Source: an uncultured Dorea sp.
GTDB taxonomy: Bacteria > Bacillota > Clostridia > Lachnospirales > Lachnospiraceae
Reading direction: 5' to 3'
Assembly (NCBI GenBank): GCA_934295165.1
Contig: CAKRAT010000004.1
Coordinates: forward strand, 1-56,442
DNA: 56,442 nucleotides
The number at the start of each line of letters is the position of its first letter. The first letter of the stretch is position 1. Shown here piece after piece: positions 25,312 through 34,470 of this stretch. The position numbers and the translations under genes were made by a program. The notes under the pieces were generated by a model. The model ran no database searches. It was not told where the DNA came from and saw only the letters and a program-made list of their open reading frames with translations.

Positions 25312-26754
25312 TTATGCTTTTCTTCTCTTCAGCCAGCGCATGAATCCATAGATCAGGATCACAAGCGGGATTCCAAAGATCGTCAGAATACTGATGATTC
25401 CTGCATGCTGCATTGTATTGTTGCTTACTTCCAGGCTCTTGGCCTTGATTGCTACATTTTTGGTATTGTCAAAGTTCGCTGTCACGGCATTCATGAACAG
25501 ATCCAGGTTTTCCAATGTTGTATACATATCTGTGATCTGTGAATCAATCATACTCTCAGACGAAATAACCGTCAGACGGCTGGTCTTGGTTTCATCGGAT
25601 GAACTGCTGTCTGAGGAATCATCTGACGAATCATCTGATGCAATCTGTTCCGTTGCAACTGCTCCCAGTGTATATGTTCCTTCTTCCTGTGTATCCTCCG
25701 TCACAGCATAGGCATTGTCTGATGTCTGCATGAATGCAGTCGTTGTGATCGTATCTCTTGCCGGATCTGTTGTCGTCAGTCCATGAGCATTGATCAACAG
25801 TACCATCTCTGATTCCAGATTCTTCGCAAGATCACCTGTTGCCGTGATCTCAGGGAAGATGTAATAGTAATTACCCTGGTAGCTTCTCTGCATATCTGCG
25901 ATATATCCGTCTGCCTTCTGCATACCATATTCTTTCAGAACCGCATCCAGATTCGGTGTCTCATCTTCAGAATCGCCCAGGATAACGAATACCTTTCCGC
26001 CATCTTTCAGGTAATTCAGAAGCATCGTCTTCTCATCATCGGAAATGTCTTTTGACGGGGCATCCAGTAATAACAGATCACAATCATCCGGGATTTCTCC
26101 GATCATCATCAGATTTACTTCTTCTGTCGTCAGGTTATTCTTACTGAACAGTTTGTTCACCGAATCTGAAAGTGTTGCTTCTCCATGTCCTGTTGTATAG
26201 TACACTTTCTCTGTCTGCTCACTTGTCACCGAATTGATCGCACTTGTAAACTGACCTTCTCCGTCGAACTCGGATGCAGAGCTGCTGCCGGATGTATAAT
26301 AAGAATACGAATTCGAAACTAAAATGTCATCAAAAGAAACAGATTTGGTTTTTCCTGTATCTTTACATGAGATTACAATCGTATCTTTATCGACTCCTGC
26401 TTTCGTAAGTGCCGCCGGGTGCAGAACCGGATCGATCCATTTCACACTGATCTTATCTGACAGCGCCGTATATTTCTTAATGAATGATTTGATCCTTGTA
26501 TCTGTCGAATCTTTCTCTGCGTAGATCTTAAATGTTACTTTTTTATCCAGTTTGTTCAATACTTTTTTACTGGTCTTTGATACTCCGTAAATGTTATTAT
26601 CACTGATATCTATACTCTTGATATTCTCCGGAAGCTGCCCTGCGATCAGATTGACAACGACCACCATGCAGATCACAAGTGCGATCATTCCCACACTGTA
26701 ACTTCCGTTTTTTGATGATGCACTTCGGAATGACTTCTTGATTTTTTCTAACAT
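25312..26754 (-). CDS. GldG-family ABC system auxiliary protein
   Basis: 480 residues. A membrane segment near 20-40 and another at the C-terminus (AGIISILTIFGIPLVILIYG, before RWLKRRKA) frame a large outer domain. The middle contains YTTGHGEATL and the DLLLLDAPSKDISDDE segment typical of GldG/IFT52-like domains. A Ser/Asp-rich low-complexity stretch lies near 380-400. It follows the permease by 10 nt with GGAGGAG before the ATG. In Bacteroidetes such proteins aid gliding; in Firmicutes the role is not known. Confidence 0.85.
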   Translation of the reverse strand: MLEKIKKSFRSASSKNGSYSVGMIALVICMVVVVNLIAGQLPENIKSIDISDNNIYGVSKTSKKVLNKLDKKVTFKIYAEKDSTDTRIKSFIKKYTALSDKISVKWIDPVLHPAALTKAGVDKDTIVISCKDTGKTKSVSFDDILVSNSYSYYTSGSSSASEFDGEGQFTSAINSVTSEQTEKVYYTTGHGEATLSDSVNKLFSKNNLTTEEVNLMMIGEIPDDCDLLLLDAPSKDISDDEKTMLLNYLKDGGKVFVILGDSEDETPNLDAVLKEYGMQKADGYIADMQRSYQGNYYYIFPEITATGDLAKNLESEMVLLINAHGLTTTDPARDTITTTAFMQTSDNAYAVTEDTQEEGTYTLGAVATEQIASDDSSDDSSDSSSSDETKTSRLTVISSESMIDSQITDMYTTLENLDLFMNAVTANFDNTKNVAIKAKSLEVSNNTMQHAGIISILTIFGIPLVILIYGFMRWLKRRKA

Positions 26755-26764
26755 TATGCTCCTC

Positions 26765-27631
26765 CTAACTCCAACGTCTCTTCTGAATCATCTGCATCGT
26801 CAAGAAGAAGAACAGGACGATCAGTGACAGGTACAGTATAATCCCGCTCGCATCCAGAAGATGGTTATCGGCAATATTGGAAAATACTTCTGTCAGTTCC
26901 AGTTTGCCCAGTACTGTGGAAAGCAGGCTTTCAAACACTGTTTTCTTTACAAAGTAAGTGATCAGTGTTCCTGCCAGTACGATCAGCTCCAGTACACCGC
27001 TGATCACGATATTTTTCGTCATATTCCAGACCGCAAGTACGACCAGCGTCAACAGCACCGCAACTGCAACTGCATTTGCCCATGCTGCCGAAGGGATGAA
27101 GTTCAGGATGCCGCTCCAAAGATACGTAAGAAGCAGAATGCCGAACGCTCCGATCGCCGCAATGATCACGCTTTCTGTCAATGAAGACACAAACATTCCA
27201 ATGGAAATGTATACGCATCCAAGTAAGAAGAACACCAGGATTGCCAGATAATCTACCTTAATGTATGCCGTTCCCTGTGCCTTAATGATCAGAGGAAAGA
27301 TCAGATAGATCACACATGGCACAGCCATGATCGTTACCATTGCAAGATATTTTCCAAGCACGATCTTAAACAGGCTGACCGGTGCCGTCAGTAACATCTG
27401 ATCCGTTTTATTCTTCCTATCTTCCGCAAAGCAGCGCATCGTCAGGATCGGAATTGCCACCAGATATACGAACAGGATTCCAGACAACACATAAGAAAAA
27501 TACGGATACCCATAATTCAGGTTATATGCCAGAAAATAGATTCCCGTATAAGCTACCAGGAATGCGATAAATACATATCCTATCATAGAATGAAAATAGG
27601 ATCTTAACTCTCTTTTATAGATGGCTCTCAT
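26765..27631 (-). CDS. ABC transporter permease (GldF/ABC-2 type)
   Basis: 288 residues with six hydrophobic segments and the ABC-2/GldF opening (AIYKRELRSYFHSMIGYVFI), plus LTMRCFAEDRKNKTDQMLLT in the cytoplasmic loop. The start lies 1 nt after the stop of the ATPase gene, so the two are coupled. It forms the membrane channel of the system with the ATPase. Confidence 0.92.
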   Translation of the reverse strand: MRAIYKRELRSYFHSMIGYVFIAFLVAYTGIYFLAYNLNYGYPYFSYVLSGILFVYLVAIPILTMRCFAEDRKNKTDQMLLTAPVSLFKIVLGKYLAMVTIMAVPCVIYLIFPLIIKAQGTAYIKVDYLAILVFFLLGCVYISIGMFVSSLTESVIIAAIGAFGILLLTYLWSGILNFIPSAAWANAVAVAVLLTLVVLAVWNMTKNIVISGVLELIVLAGTLITYFVKKTVFESLLSTVLGKLELTEVFSNIADNHLLDASGIILYLSLIVLFFFLTMQMIQKRRWS

Positions 27632-27632
27632 C

Positions 27633-28592
27633 TTACTTCTCCTCCTTTATCATTCTATTACCAGACCCTTGTGTCAGTTCCAGGAATATCTCTTCCAGTG
27701 TTGTCTTACTCTGATTCAGGGTAAGCAGAGGTACATCTGCATGGGAAAATGCAAGGAATAACTCTTCTCTGATATCTTCCCCGCCTTTTGCTGTAATCTG
27801 CGCGGTTGTAATACCACTCGCACCGGTGCGGTATTTTACTTCTTTGATCTTTCCTGTCCGGCGGATAATATGATCCATCTCGTCTCTGGAAGCTTTTGCT
27901 TCCACCTCGATCTGTCCTTTACCACTCATCATATTCTCCAGATTTTCAGTCGTATCACTTGCAACCAGCTTTCCTCCGGATATGATCATGATATAATCGC
28001 AGACTTCCCTTACTTCCGCAAGAATATGGGAGCTTAAGATCACGGTATGTTTCTTCGCAAGCTTCCGGATCAGTTCACGGATTTCGATGATCTGCTTTGG
28101 ATCAAGGCCTACTGTCGGCTCATCCAGGATAATGATCTCCGGGAATCCCAGAACTGCCTGTGCAAGACCGACTCTCTGTTTATAACCTTTTGACAGGTTC
28201 TGGATCAGCCGGTTCTCTACATCTCTCAATTTTGCAAGTCTTATCACTTCTTCTATCTGTGGCTCTCTTTTATCTTTCCTGATCCCTTTTAATTCTGCAG
28301 CGAATTCCAGATATTCACGCACCGTCATTTCCATATATAATGGCGGCAGCTCCGGAAGATAACCAATATTTTTCTTTGCTTCTTCCGGCTCTTTCAAAAT
28401 GTCATGTCCGTCGATCAGCACCTGCCCCTCTGTAGCTCCAAGGTAACCGGTCATAATGTTCATGGTTGTAGACTTTCCTGCACCGTTTGGTCCTAAGAAG
28501 CCATAGATTTTTCCTGATTCTACGGTAAAGTTCAGATGATCTACAGCCAGATGGTTACCATAGCGTTTGGTAAGATTCTTTACTTCTATCAA
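27633..28592 (-). CDS. ABC transporter ATP-binding protein (GldA/CcmA type), TTG start
   Basis: 319 residues. Walker A GPNGAGKSTT, signature NLSKGYKQRVGLAQAV, Walker B IIILDEPTVGLDP and H-loop SSHIL are intact. A C-terminal extension of about 100 residues is typical of ABC-2 ATPases. The start codon is TTG at 28592-28590, with AGGAGG well placed upstream. First gene of a four-gene operon (ATPase, permease, GldG, DUF4340). Confidence 0.94.
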   Translation of the reverse strand: MIEVKNLTKRYGNHLAVDHLNFTVESGKIYGFLGPNGAGKSTTMNIMTGYLGATEGQVLIDGHDILKEPEEAKKNIGYLPELPPLYMEMTVREYLEFAAELKGIRKDKREPQIEEVIRLAKLRDVENRLIQNLSKGYKQRVGLAQAVLGFPEIIILDEPTVGLDPKQIIEIRELIRKLAKKHTVILSSHILAEVREVCDYIMIISGGKLVASDTTENLENMMSGKGQIEVEAKASRDEMDHIIRRTGKIKEVKYRTGASGITTAQITAKGGEDIREELFLAFSHADVPLLTLNQSKTTLEEIFLELTQGSGNRMIKEEK

Positions 28593-28693
28593 ATTTCCTT
28601 CCTCCTGTTAAACTCAATCTGTTAACAATATAAGGGGGATGTTTGAAAAGTATGTGGAAAAAATATGTTTATTTGGTGAATTAAAGTTCATGG

Positions 28694-28840
28694 GTTGAAC
28701 AAAAATATTATTTTCCCCGGACGAAAAAACAGAACCAATATCTTCCCAAGTGGCTCCGCTCACTTCGTTCGAAGTCGCCTTTTGTGAAGAATTGGTTCTG
28801 TTTTTTCTGTTATTGAATTGTCTTGTTATTTTTGTTCAAC
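28694..28840. terminator. Nested inverted repeats: terminator with outer stem
   Basis: Inner arms AAAAAACAGAACCAAT (28724-28739) and ATTGGTTCTGTTTTTT (28791-28806) form a strong bidirectional terminator after the GH3 gene. An outer pair, GTTGAACAAAAATA (28694-28707) and TATTTTTGTTCAAC (28827-28840), encloses it. The loop contains GTGGCTCCGCTCACTTCG and a partner GAAG. No gene in 28593-28880. Confidence 0.8.
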
Positions 28841-28880
28841 ACAATTACTCGCGTGTTTTGTGCTATATCCGGTAATTTTA

Positions 28881-31442
28881 TTATAGTTTTATATTGATAG
28901 TTTCTCTCTGCTTCCTTAAATAGCCCTGATAAATGCGGCTGCTGACGATTCCTTTTAGTACATTCGCTGCACTTCTTTTTACGTCTTCTTCCCGAATGAT
29001 GCCTTTTGAAACTGCTTTTACAATGTCATCTACTGTGCCGGAACTTCCCGGCATGATCAAATCGTTACCGGACGCAATGGCATGTGCCGGGTCGCCGTAT
29101 TTTCTGCCGGTCGCGAACCAGTCGGTCATGACAAATCCATCGAATCCCCATTCATTTCTCAGAACCTGTGTCAGCAGCCGGTAACTATTGTTGACGTATG
29201 TCCCGTTTACCTTATTATAACTGCTCATCACGGCTCCCGGACGGGACTCTTTGACGGCTATCTCAAATCCTTTCAGATAAATCTCCCGGAGTGCCCGCTC
29301 ATTAACATTGGCATTGGTCCGATTGCGGTTATCCTCCTGATTGTTACAGCAGAAATGTTTTAAGGTGACATAACAGCCACGGTTCCGCTGCACCCCTTCT
29401 GTAATTGCCGCTGCAAATTTCCCCGTAAGAAGTGGATCTTCAGAAAAGTATTCGAAATTACGTCCACATAACGGATTCCGATGAATATTCATTCCCGGTG
29501 CAAGCCAGTATGTAACTCCATAGGTCTCCATTTCTTTGCCCACTACATTTCCCACTTCTTCTGCAAGCTTCACATTCCAGCTCGATGCAAGTGAAATTCC
29601 TACCGGAAATGCTGTTGTATACTGATATAGAAGGTTCTTACTGTTCGGATTGCCAAGTATTATTTTCTTTGCCGGTTCCGGCAGATATTTCAGAAAAGAT
29701 ATATTCGGCTCTATTCCCTTCACTTTGCCGGTAATTGATACGGATGACACCTTATGAAGCCTGAGACCTGCCGGTCCGTCTGCCATGACAACGTTCGGGA
29801 TTCCCTTGGTCAGCAGATTTCCCGTTGTCACACCTGCGGCTCCCGGAGCTTCAAAGAACCTCTGTCCCGACATACCGCCGCCTACAACCAGTCCGGCCAT
29901 CTCTCTCAGAGTGAGTGCATCCATAAGCCGGTCAGTTTCCTCCGATGAATAGATTCGTACCGGTCCATATACATGATCCATCTCCGGGATAATCCCTGGT
30001 TCAATCTTAAAACTCTGAATCTTTTCCACGTCATCGATGATCACTTCACATGTTCTTCCCCAATTCTGTCTGCAGTCACTGGTTGCATGAAGAACTTCTG
30101 TTTCCTCCTGTCTTTCCAGCTCCATCACTCTAACCGGGACGTTACAGATATGAGAATGTTTCTCCGTAATCATTTCTGTTTCCAGTTTCAGGATTCCACA
30201 TACTCTGGTATTCCTGCTGCAATTACCAAACCGTACAACATATTCACCCGTTTCCAAAACGGTTGCTCCATCTTTTTCCCGGTAACTGGTAAGATCACGC
30301 AGGTCAAACTGCAGTGTTACTCTTTCCTGCTCTCCCGGTTTCAGTTCTCCTGTCTTGGCAAATGCAGTCAATCGTTGTGCTTCTTTTTCCAGCTCTCCTT
30401 TCGGACAGCTTACATAGACCTGCACCACTTCTTTCCCGCAGTATGTCTCTCCGTTATTTTTTACATTCACACAGATTGTCACCGTTGTTTTTTCCAGTTT
30501 CATATCTGCAAGATGCATTTCAAATGTTGTATACGACAGCCCATATCCGAATGGGTATCTCGGTGCTACATGAAAGGTATCAAAATACCGATATCCAACA
30601 TAGATACCTTCCCGGTAATATTCTTCATCCAGATTCCCGTTCAGATAACTGTAATCATCCGCCGCCGGATAATCACGGTAATGCTTTGCCCATGTATCAG
30701 TCAGTTTGCCGGATGGTGTATGTATTCCACATATTACATCTGCAAATGCCTGTCCCCCCATCATTCCTGACTGCCCCATGAAAATTACAGCATTAATTCC
30801 GGATATCTCATGCAGAAAGTTCAGATCAAACGGACCTCCAACATTGAGCACGATAATCATATGCTTATACTGCTTTGCACAGAATGCAATATTTTCTCTT
30901 TCTATCTCTGCCAGACTGTATTCATTCTCGCTGAGTTTCCGGTCCGCACCTTCTCCCGCCTGTCTGGATATCACATAGACACAGGTATCTGTCTCTGATT
31001 TATCTATATCTGTCTGCAGGATTGCCCTTCCATATGGATAGCGGTAAGGACTGCTCATCAGATTCATGAACTCCGACAGATACTTCGGATTCAGTTTCTT
31101 CCGGAATTCTTCTGCATATGCACGCTCTCCCTCCCGGAAGCTCTGGTCATAATCATCGATCCAGTCCATCGTCGTAATCTCAAATCCTGTATGCTCCATT
31201 CCTTCCAGAACTGATACGGCATGTCGTTCGTTGACCTCGCCGGATCCCGTACCCCCTTTGATCGTCATCTTCGCACCGGCTCCATATAATGCAAGAGATC
31301 CCGGCTTTACCGGAAGGCATCCGTCATTCTCCAGAAGTACGATTCCCTCCACCGCTGCCTCGTATGCAAGCCGCTTTCCTTCTTCTTCCAGCGGCGTCAC
31401 TGTATCTGTGAATGCAGCTTTATGAATACTTCTTGTTCTCAT
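28881..31442 (-). CDS. Glycoside hydrolase family 3 beta-glucosidase, reversed domain order
   Basis: 853 residues, no signal peptide, so cytosolic. The (alpha/beta)6 domain comes first (GIVLLENDGCLPVKP; acid/base Glu probably in GTGSGEVNERHAV), then the Fn3-like domain (VVQVYVSCPKGELEKEAQRL), then the TIM barrel with substrate motif VTLKHFCCNNQEDNRNR and nucleophile Asp in GFDGFVMTDWF. Usual GH3 enzymes have barrel first; this reversed order is known from some ruminal Firmicutes beta-glucosidases. It probably releases glucose from short beta-glucosides or a related sugar. The AIM24 gene lies 18 nt upstream; AAGGATG precedes the ATG. Confidence 0.92.
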   Translation of the reverse strand: MRTRSIHKAAFTDTVTPLEEEGKRLAYEAAVEGIVLLENDGCLPVKPGSLALYGAGAKMTIKGGTGSGEVNERHAVSVLEGMEHTGFEITTMDWIDDYDQSFREGERAYAEEFRKKLNPKYLSEFMNLMSSPYRYPYGRAILQTDIDKSETDTCVYVISRQAGEGADRKLSENEYSLAEIERENIAFCAKQYKHMIIVLNVGGPFDLNFLHEISGINAVIFMGQSGMMGGQAFADVICGIHTPSGKLTDTWAKHYRDYPAADDYSYLNGNLDEEYYREGIYVGYRYFDTFHVAPRYPFGYGLSYTTFEMHLADMKLEKTTVTICVNVKNNGETYCGKEVVQVYVSCPKGELEKEAQRLTAFAKTGELKPGEQERVTLQFDLRDLTSYREKDGATVLETGEYVVRFGNCSRNTRVCGILKLETEMITEKHSHICNVPVRVMELERQEETEVLHATSDCRQNWGRTCEVIIDDVEKIQSFKIEPGIIPEMDHVYGPVRIYSSEETDRLMDALTLREMAGLVVGGGMSGQRFFEAPGAAGVTTGNLLTKGIPNVVMADGPAGLRLHKVSSVSITGKVKGIEPNISFLKYLPEPAKKIILGNPNSKNLLYQYTTAFPVGISLASSWNVKLAEEVGNVVGKEMETYGVTYWLAPGMNIHRNPLCGRNFEYFSEDPLLTGKFAAAITEGVQRNRGCYVTLKHFCCNNQEDNRNRTNANVNERALREIYLKGFEIAVKESRPGAVMSSYNKVNGTYVNNSYRLLTQVLRNEWGFDGFVMTDWFATGRKYGDPAHAIASGNDLIMPGSSGTVDDIVKAVSKGIIREEDVKRSAANVLKGIVSSRIYQGYLRKQRETINIKL

Positions 31443-31460
31443 TCCGCTTATGCATCCTTT

Positions 31461-32144
31461 CTATTTTCCCGATGATGGCATATATGGACGCAGTGCCCCT
31501 GCTACATTACTGATCGGCATTGTCTGAAGCCATACTTTTCCAGGACCATGGATTACGGTATTGAAGATTCCCTCGCCACCAAATAACATATTTTTCACAC
31601 CCGGAACACTCTTGATCTCCATTCTGCAGGATGCCGTCATCGCTGCAAGATGTCCGGTGTCAACTACGATCTCCTGATCATCCCGAAGCTCATATTCCAC
31701 AACGTGACCATCAAATTCGGCAAATACAGTTCCATGTCCTGATACTTTCTGCATAATGAATCCCTCTCCGCCGAATAATCCGGAACTGAATTTCTTATTA
31801 AAGAATACGGATAATTCTACTCCTGCTTCACTTGCAAGGAATGCACTCTTCTGAAACACCATCTCCTGTCCTTGTCCGATCTCAAATGCTTTGATGGATC
31901 CTGGGAAACAGGATGCAAATGCGATCATTCCGCTGCCTCCTTCTGCGGTATAAATATTCTGGAACATATGCTCTCCGGAAAACATTCTCCCAAATGCTTT
32001 ACCGATTCCCCCGTTTGTCGTGGTCTCCATCTTCATATTTGGTGACATCCATGACATTCCGCCACCTTCTGTGATCATCTTTTCCCCACCGTCCAGATAG
32101 CAGATGACTATCGGTAATGTTTCTCCCTGAATTTCGTATCTCAT
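31461..32144 (-). CDS. AIM24 / TIGR00266 family protein
   Basis: 227 residues from the ATG at 32144, chosen because AGGAGG lies 9 nt upstream. The Gly-rich beta repeats (MITEGGGMSWMSP, EGGSGMIAFASCFPGSI, GEGIFNTVIHGPGKVWLQTM) match TIGR00266/AIM24. The biochemical role is not established; members are thought to bind or scaffold at membranes. It shares a promoter and apparently a transcript with the GH3 gene. Confidence 0.85.
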   Translation of the reverse strand: MRYEIQGETLPIVICYLDGGEKMITEGGGMSWMSPNMKMETTTNGGIGKAFGRMFSGEHMFQNIYTAEGGSGMIAFASCFPGSIKAFEIGQGQEMVFQKSAFLASEAGVELSVFFNKKFSSGLFGGEGFIMQKVSGHGTVFAEFDGHVVEYELRDDQEIVVDTGHLAAMTASCRMEIKSVPGVKNMLFGGEGIFNTVIHGPGKVWLQTMPISNVAGALRPYMPSSGK

Positions 32145-32208
32145 AGATTGATACCTCCTGATATTAGTTATACATTTTTGAATTTCGGTCTGAAATTGTA
32201 TTAACAAT

Positions 32209-32237
32209 ATTATAGCAGTTCCGGTTCTTTTATACAA
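32209..32237 (-). promoter_or_regulatory. Promoter of the AIM24-GH3 operon
   Basis: TTGTAT (32237-32232), 17-nt spacer, TATAAT (32214-32209) on the minus strand. It lies next to the outer end of repeat copy C. Confidence 0.65.
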
Positions 32238-32248
32238 TTAGTATTTCA

Positions 32249-32875
32249 TTTGCTGAGTGGATTTATCATCTTGGCCTCTCGGTCCATGAAAAAAATCTGG
32301 TATGCTGTTTGTGGCTAAGATTCCGTGATGTATGAACATCCTAAGTTTTTCTAAACATCACTCCATATACGCCACAAACAGCATACCAGATCTTTCTCAT
32401 GTCGTGATTGGCCAATGATAATAAATTCACCAGCGGTATTGTTTCCTTTGTGCGTCGCCCGGAAGTTCCAGCAATTACCGTAATTTTCTAGCTTTTTCAT
32501 CATATGTTTGTACGAACCTTCCAATATCCAAAGCATCCGTAATAAACTACCAGTGACAAGTTATATAGATACACTTCCGGTATCACAATAGTTCCGCTCC
32601 TCCATATTCAATTATTATGGCATGCGATAACGTAAGGAAGAAAAGTAAGAGAACCCAGTTGCGTGCATATGAGATCATGGTTAGTATTTCTTAAGTATAA
32701 AAATTGGCCGTTAGCAGTCAAAAAATCATTGTCTGAGCTTGCGAGTTTTGTTTTTTTGACTGCTGCTTTTAGGACAATTTTTATATTTTAGAAATACTCC
32801 ATGATCGAATCAGCACGCAACTGGGCTCTCTTACTTTTCTTCCGACCGGTATCAGCCGTCATGATACATTAAACA
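32249..32875 (+). repeat. Multi-hairpin repeat element, copy C (diverged, pairing conserved)
   Basis: Same orientation and order as copy A. HP1 arms lie near 32297-32313 and 32376-32390. The junctions GGCCAATGATAATAAATTC and AATTATTATGGCATGCG are conserved. HP3 arms, 32636-32666 and 32813-32843, pair 30 of 31, yet their sequence differs from copy A at many positions, so pairing was kept while bases changed. The right end CCGACCGG...GCCGTCATGAT matches B and D, and the TAA of galT (32869-32871) lies in its terminal TGTTTAAT. No gene in this stretch. Confidence 0.82.
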
Positions 32876-34365
32876 CCAAGCGTCTCTACAAATCTCAAGA
32901 ACGCTTTCCGTCCCTCCTCTGTACACTTATAAACACCGGCATCTTCCAGTACATGCACAAAGACTTCTCCGACCTCTTTTTTCAGAATCTCCATCACATT
33001 TTCTTCCGTGATTTCTTCATACTTTGAGCTGAATGTTTCCGCCCAGTCTGCATGTTTGGCAATTTTTCCGTTACTTCTGATATCTTCATGATTTACCAGG
33101 TAGTCTGCAAGAATCTCCAGCTCTTCTTTTAATCTGGTCGGAAGGACTGCCAGTCCCATTACCTCTATCAGGCCGATGTTTTCTTTCTTAATATGATGAT
33201 ACTCGGCATGCGGATGATATACCCCCAGTGGATGTTCTTCTGTCGTAATATTATTGCGCAAAGTCAGATCCAGTTCAAATATTCCGTCACGCTTTCTGGC
33301 AATCGGGGTAATCGTATTATGTGGTTCTCCGTCTGTATTTGCATAGACGAATGATTCTTCATCTGTGTAATTTCTCCAGCATCTGAGGATATGGTCTGCC
33401 AGTTCGATCAGACGTTTCTCGTCTTTGTGACGGATACGGATGACTGATAACGGCCATTTTACGATTCCTGCCTCCACATCTTCATATCCCGGAATCGTAA
33501 CAGGGAGCTCAATCGGTGCTTTTGCCATTGCAAATGTATAGTGTCCTCCCTGGAAATGATCATGGCTTAAGATAGAACCGCCGACGATCGGAAGATCCGC
33601 ATTGGATCCCAGAAAATAATGTGGGAACAGCTTTACGAAATCAAATAATTTCTCAAATGCTTTTCTGTCAATCTTCATCGGAATATGCTGTCCGTTGAAT
33701 ACAATGCAGTGTTCGTTATAGTACACATATGGGGAATACTGGAATCCCCATTTTCCTCCTGCAATCTCAATTGGAATGATTCTGTGATTCTCTCTTGCCG
33801 GATGATCCAGACGTCCTGTATAACCCTCATTCTCCATACAGAGCTGACATTTCGGATATGCACTGTTCTTCGCATTTCTTGCTGCTGCAATTGCCTTTGG
33901 ATCTTTCTCTGGTTTTGACAGATTGATCGTGATGTCAATCTCCCCATACGGCGAATCTACTTTCCATTTCATGTCTTTTTTCACGCGGTATCTGCGGATA
34001 TAATTACTGTCCTGGCTTAATTTGTAGAAATATTCTGTCGCAGCCTCCGGTGATTCTTCGTATTTTTCTGCAAACGTCTGCTGTACCTGTGCCGGTCTCG
34101 GAACCAGACAGTTCATAATCTTTGTGTCGAAAAGGTCACGATATCCGATGCTGTCCTCGATGATTCCCCGTTTCACAGCCTCATTTAACAGTTCTTCCAG
34201 AACCTCTTCCAGTTCTATAGAATCTGTATCAACTGCTAAATCTTCATAAGAATCTTCGTGAAATAATTCCAGCAGTAAATTCGTTGTGTAGATTCTCTCA
34301 CATTCCGGTATCAGTCCTGTCTGAATTCCATATTCTACCAGTTTCTTAATATTTTCATACAACAT
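32869..34365 (-). CDS. galT: UDP-glucose--hexose-1-phosphate uridylyltransferase (Firmicutes GalT)
   Basis: 498 residues from the ATG at 34365 (AAGGAG before it; an ATG 24 nt upstream has none). This is the long Firmicutes GalT form, not the E. coli form of about 350. The PIVGGSILSHDHFQGGHYTF stretch holds the active-site histidine region. It exchanges UMP between UDP-glucose and galactose 1-phosphate in the Leloir pathway. galK lies 105 nt upstream. No galE is in the window. The stop codon sits in the end of repeat copy C. Confidence 0.95.
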   Translation of the reverse strand: MLYENIKKLVEYGIQTGLIPECERIYTTNLLLELFHEDSYEDLAVDTDSIELEEVLEELLNEAVKRGIIEDSIGYRDLFDTKIMNCLVPRPAQVQQTFAEKYEESPEAATEYFYKLSQDSNYIRRYRVKKDMKWKVDSPYGEIDITINLSKPEKDPKAIAAARNAKNSAYPKCQLCMENEGYTGRLDHPARENHRIIPIEIAGGKWGFQYSPYVYYNEHCIVFNGQHIPMKIDRKAFEKLFDFVKLFPHYFLGSNADLPIVGGSILSHDHFQGGHYTFAMAKAPIELPVTIPGYEDVEAGIVKWPLSVIRIRHKDEKRLIELADHILRCWRNYTDEESFVYANTDGEPHNTITPIARKRDGIFELDLTLRNNITTEEHPLGVYHPHAEYHHIKKENIGLIEVMGLAVLPTRLKEELEILADYLVNHEDIRSNGKIAKHADWAETFSSKYEEITEENVMEILKKEVGEVFVHVLEDAGVYKCTEEGRKAFLRFVETLGV

Positions 34366-34470
34366 ATTATGCTCCTTCCACTCTTTCATTTATGAACTCT
34401 TGCTTCTATATCCTGCAAATACATTTTTACAGTTTCATTCCATCCTTTGGCTTTCTTCAATCCGGTCTGT

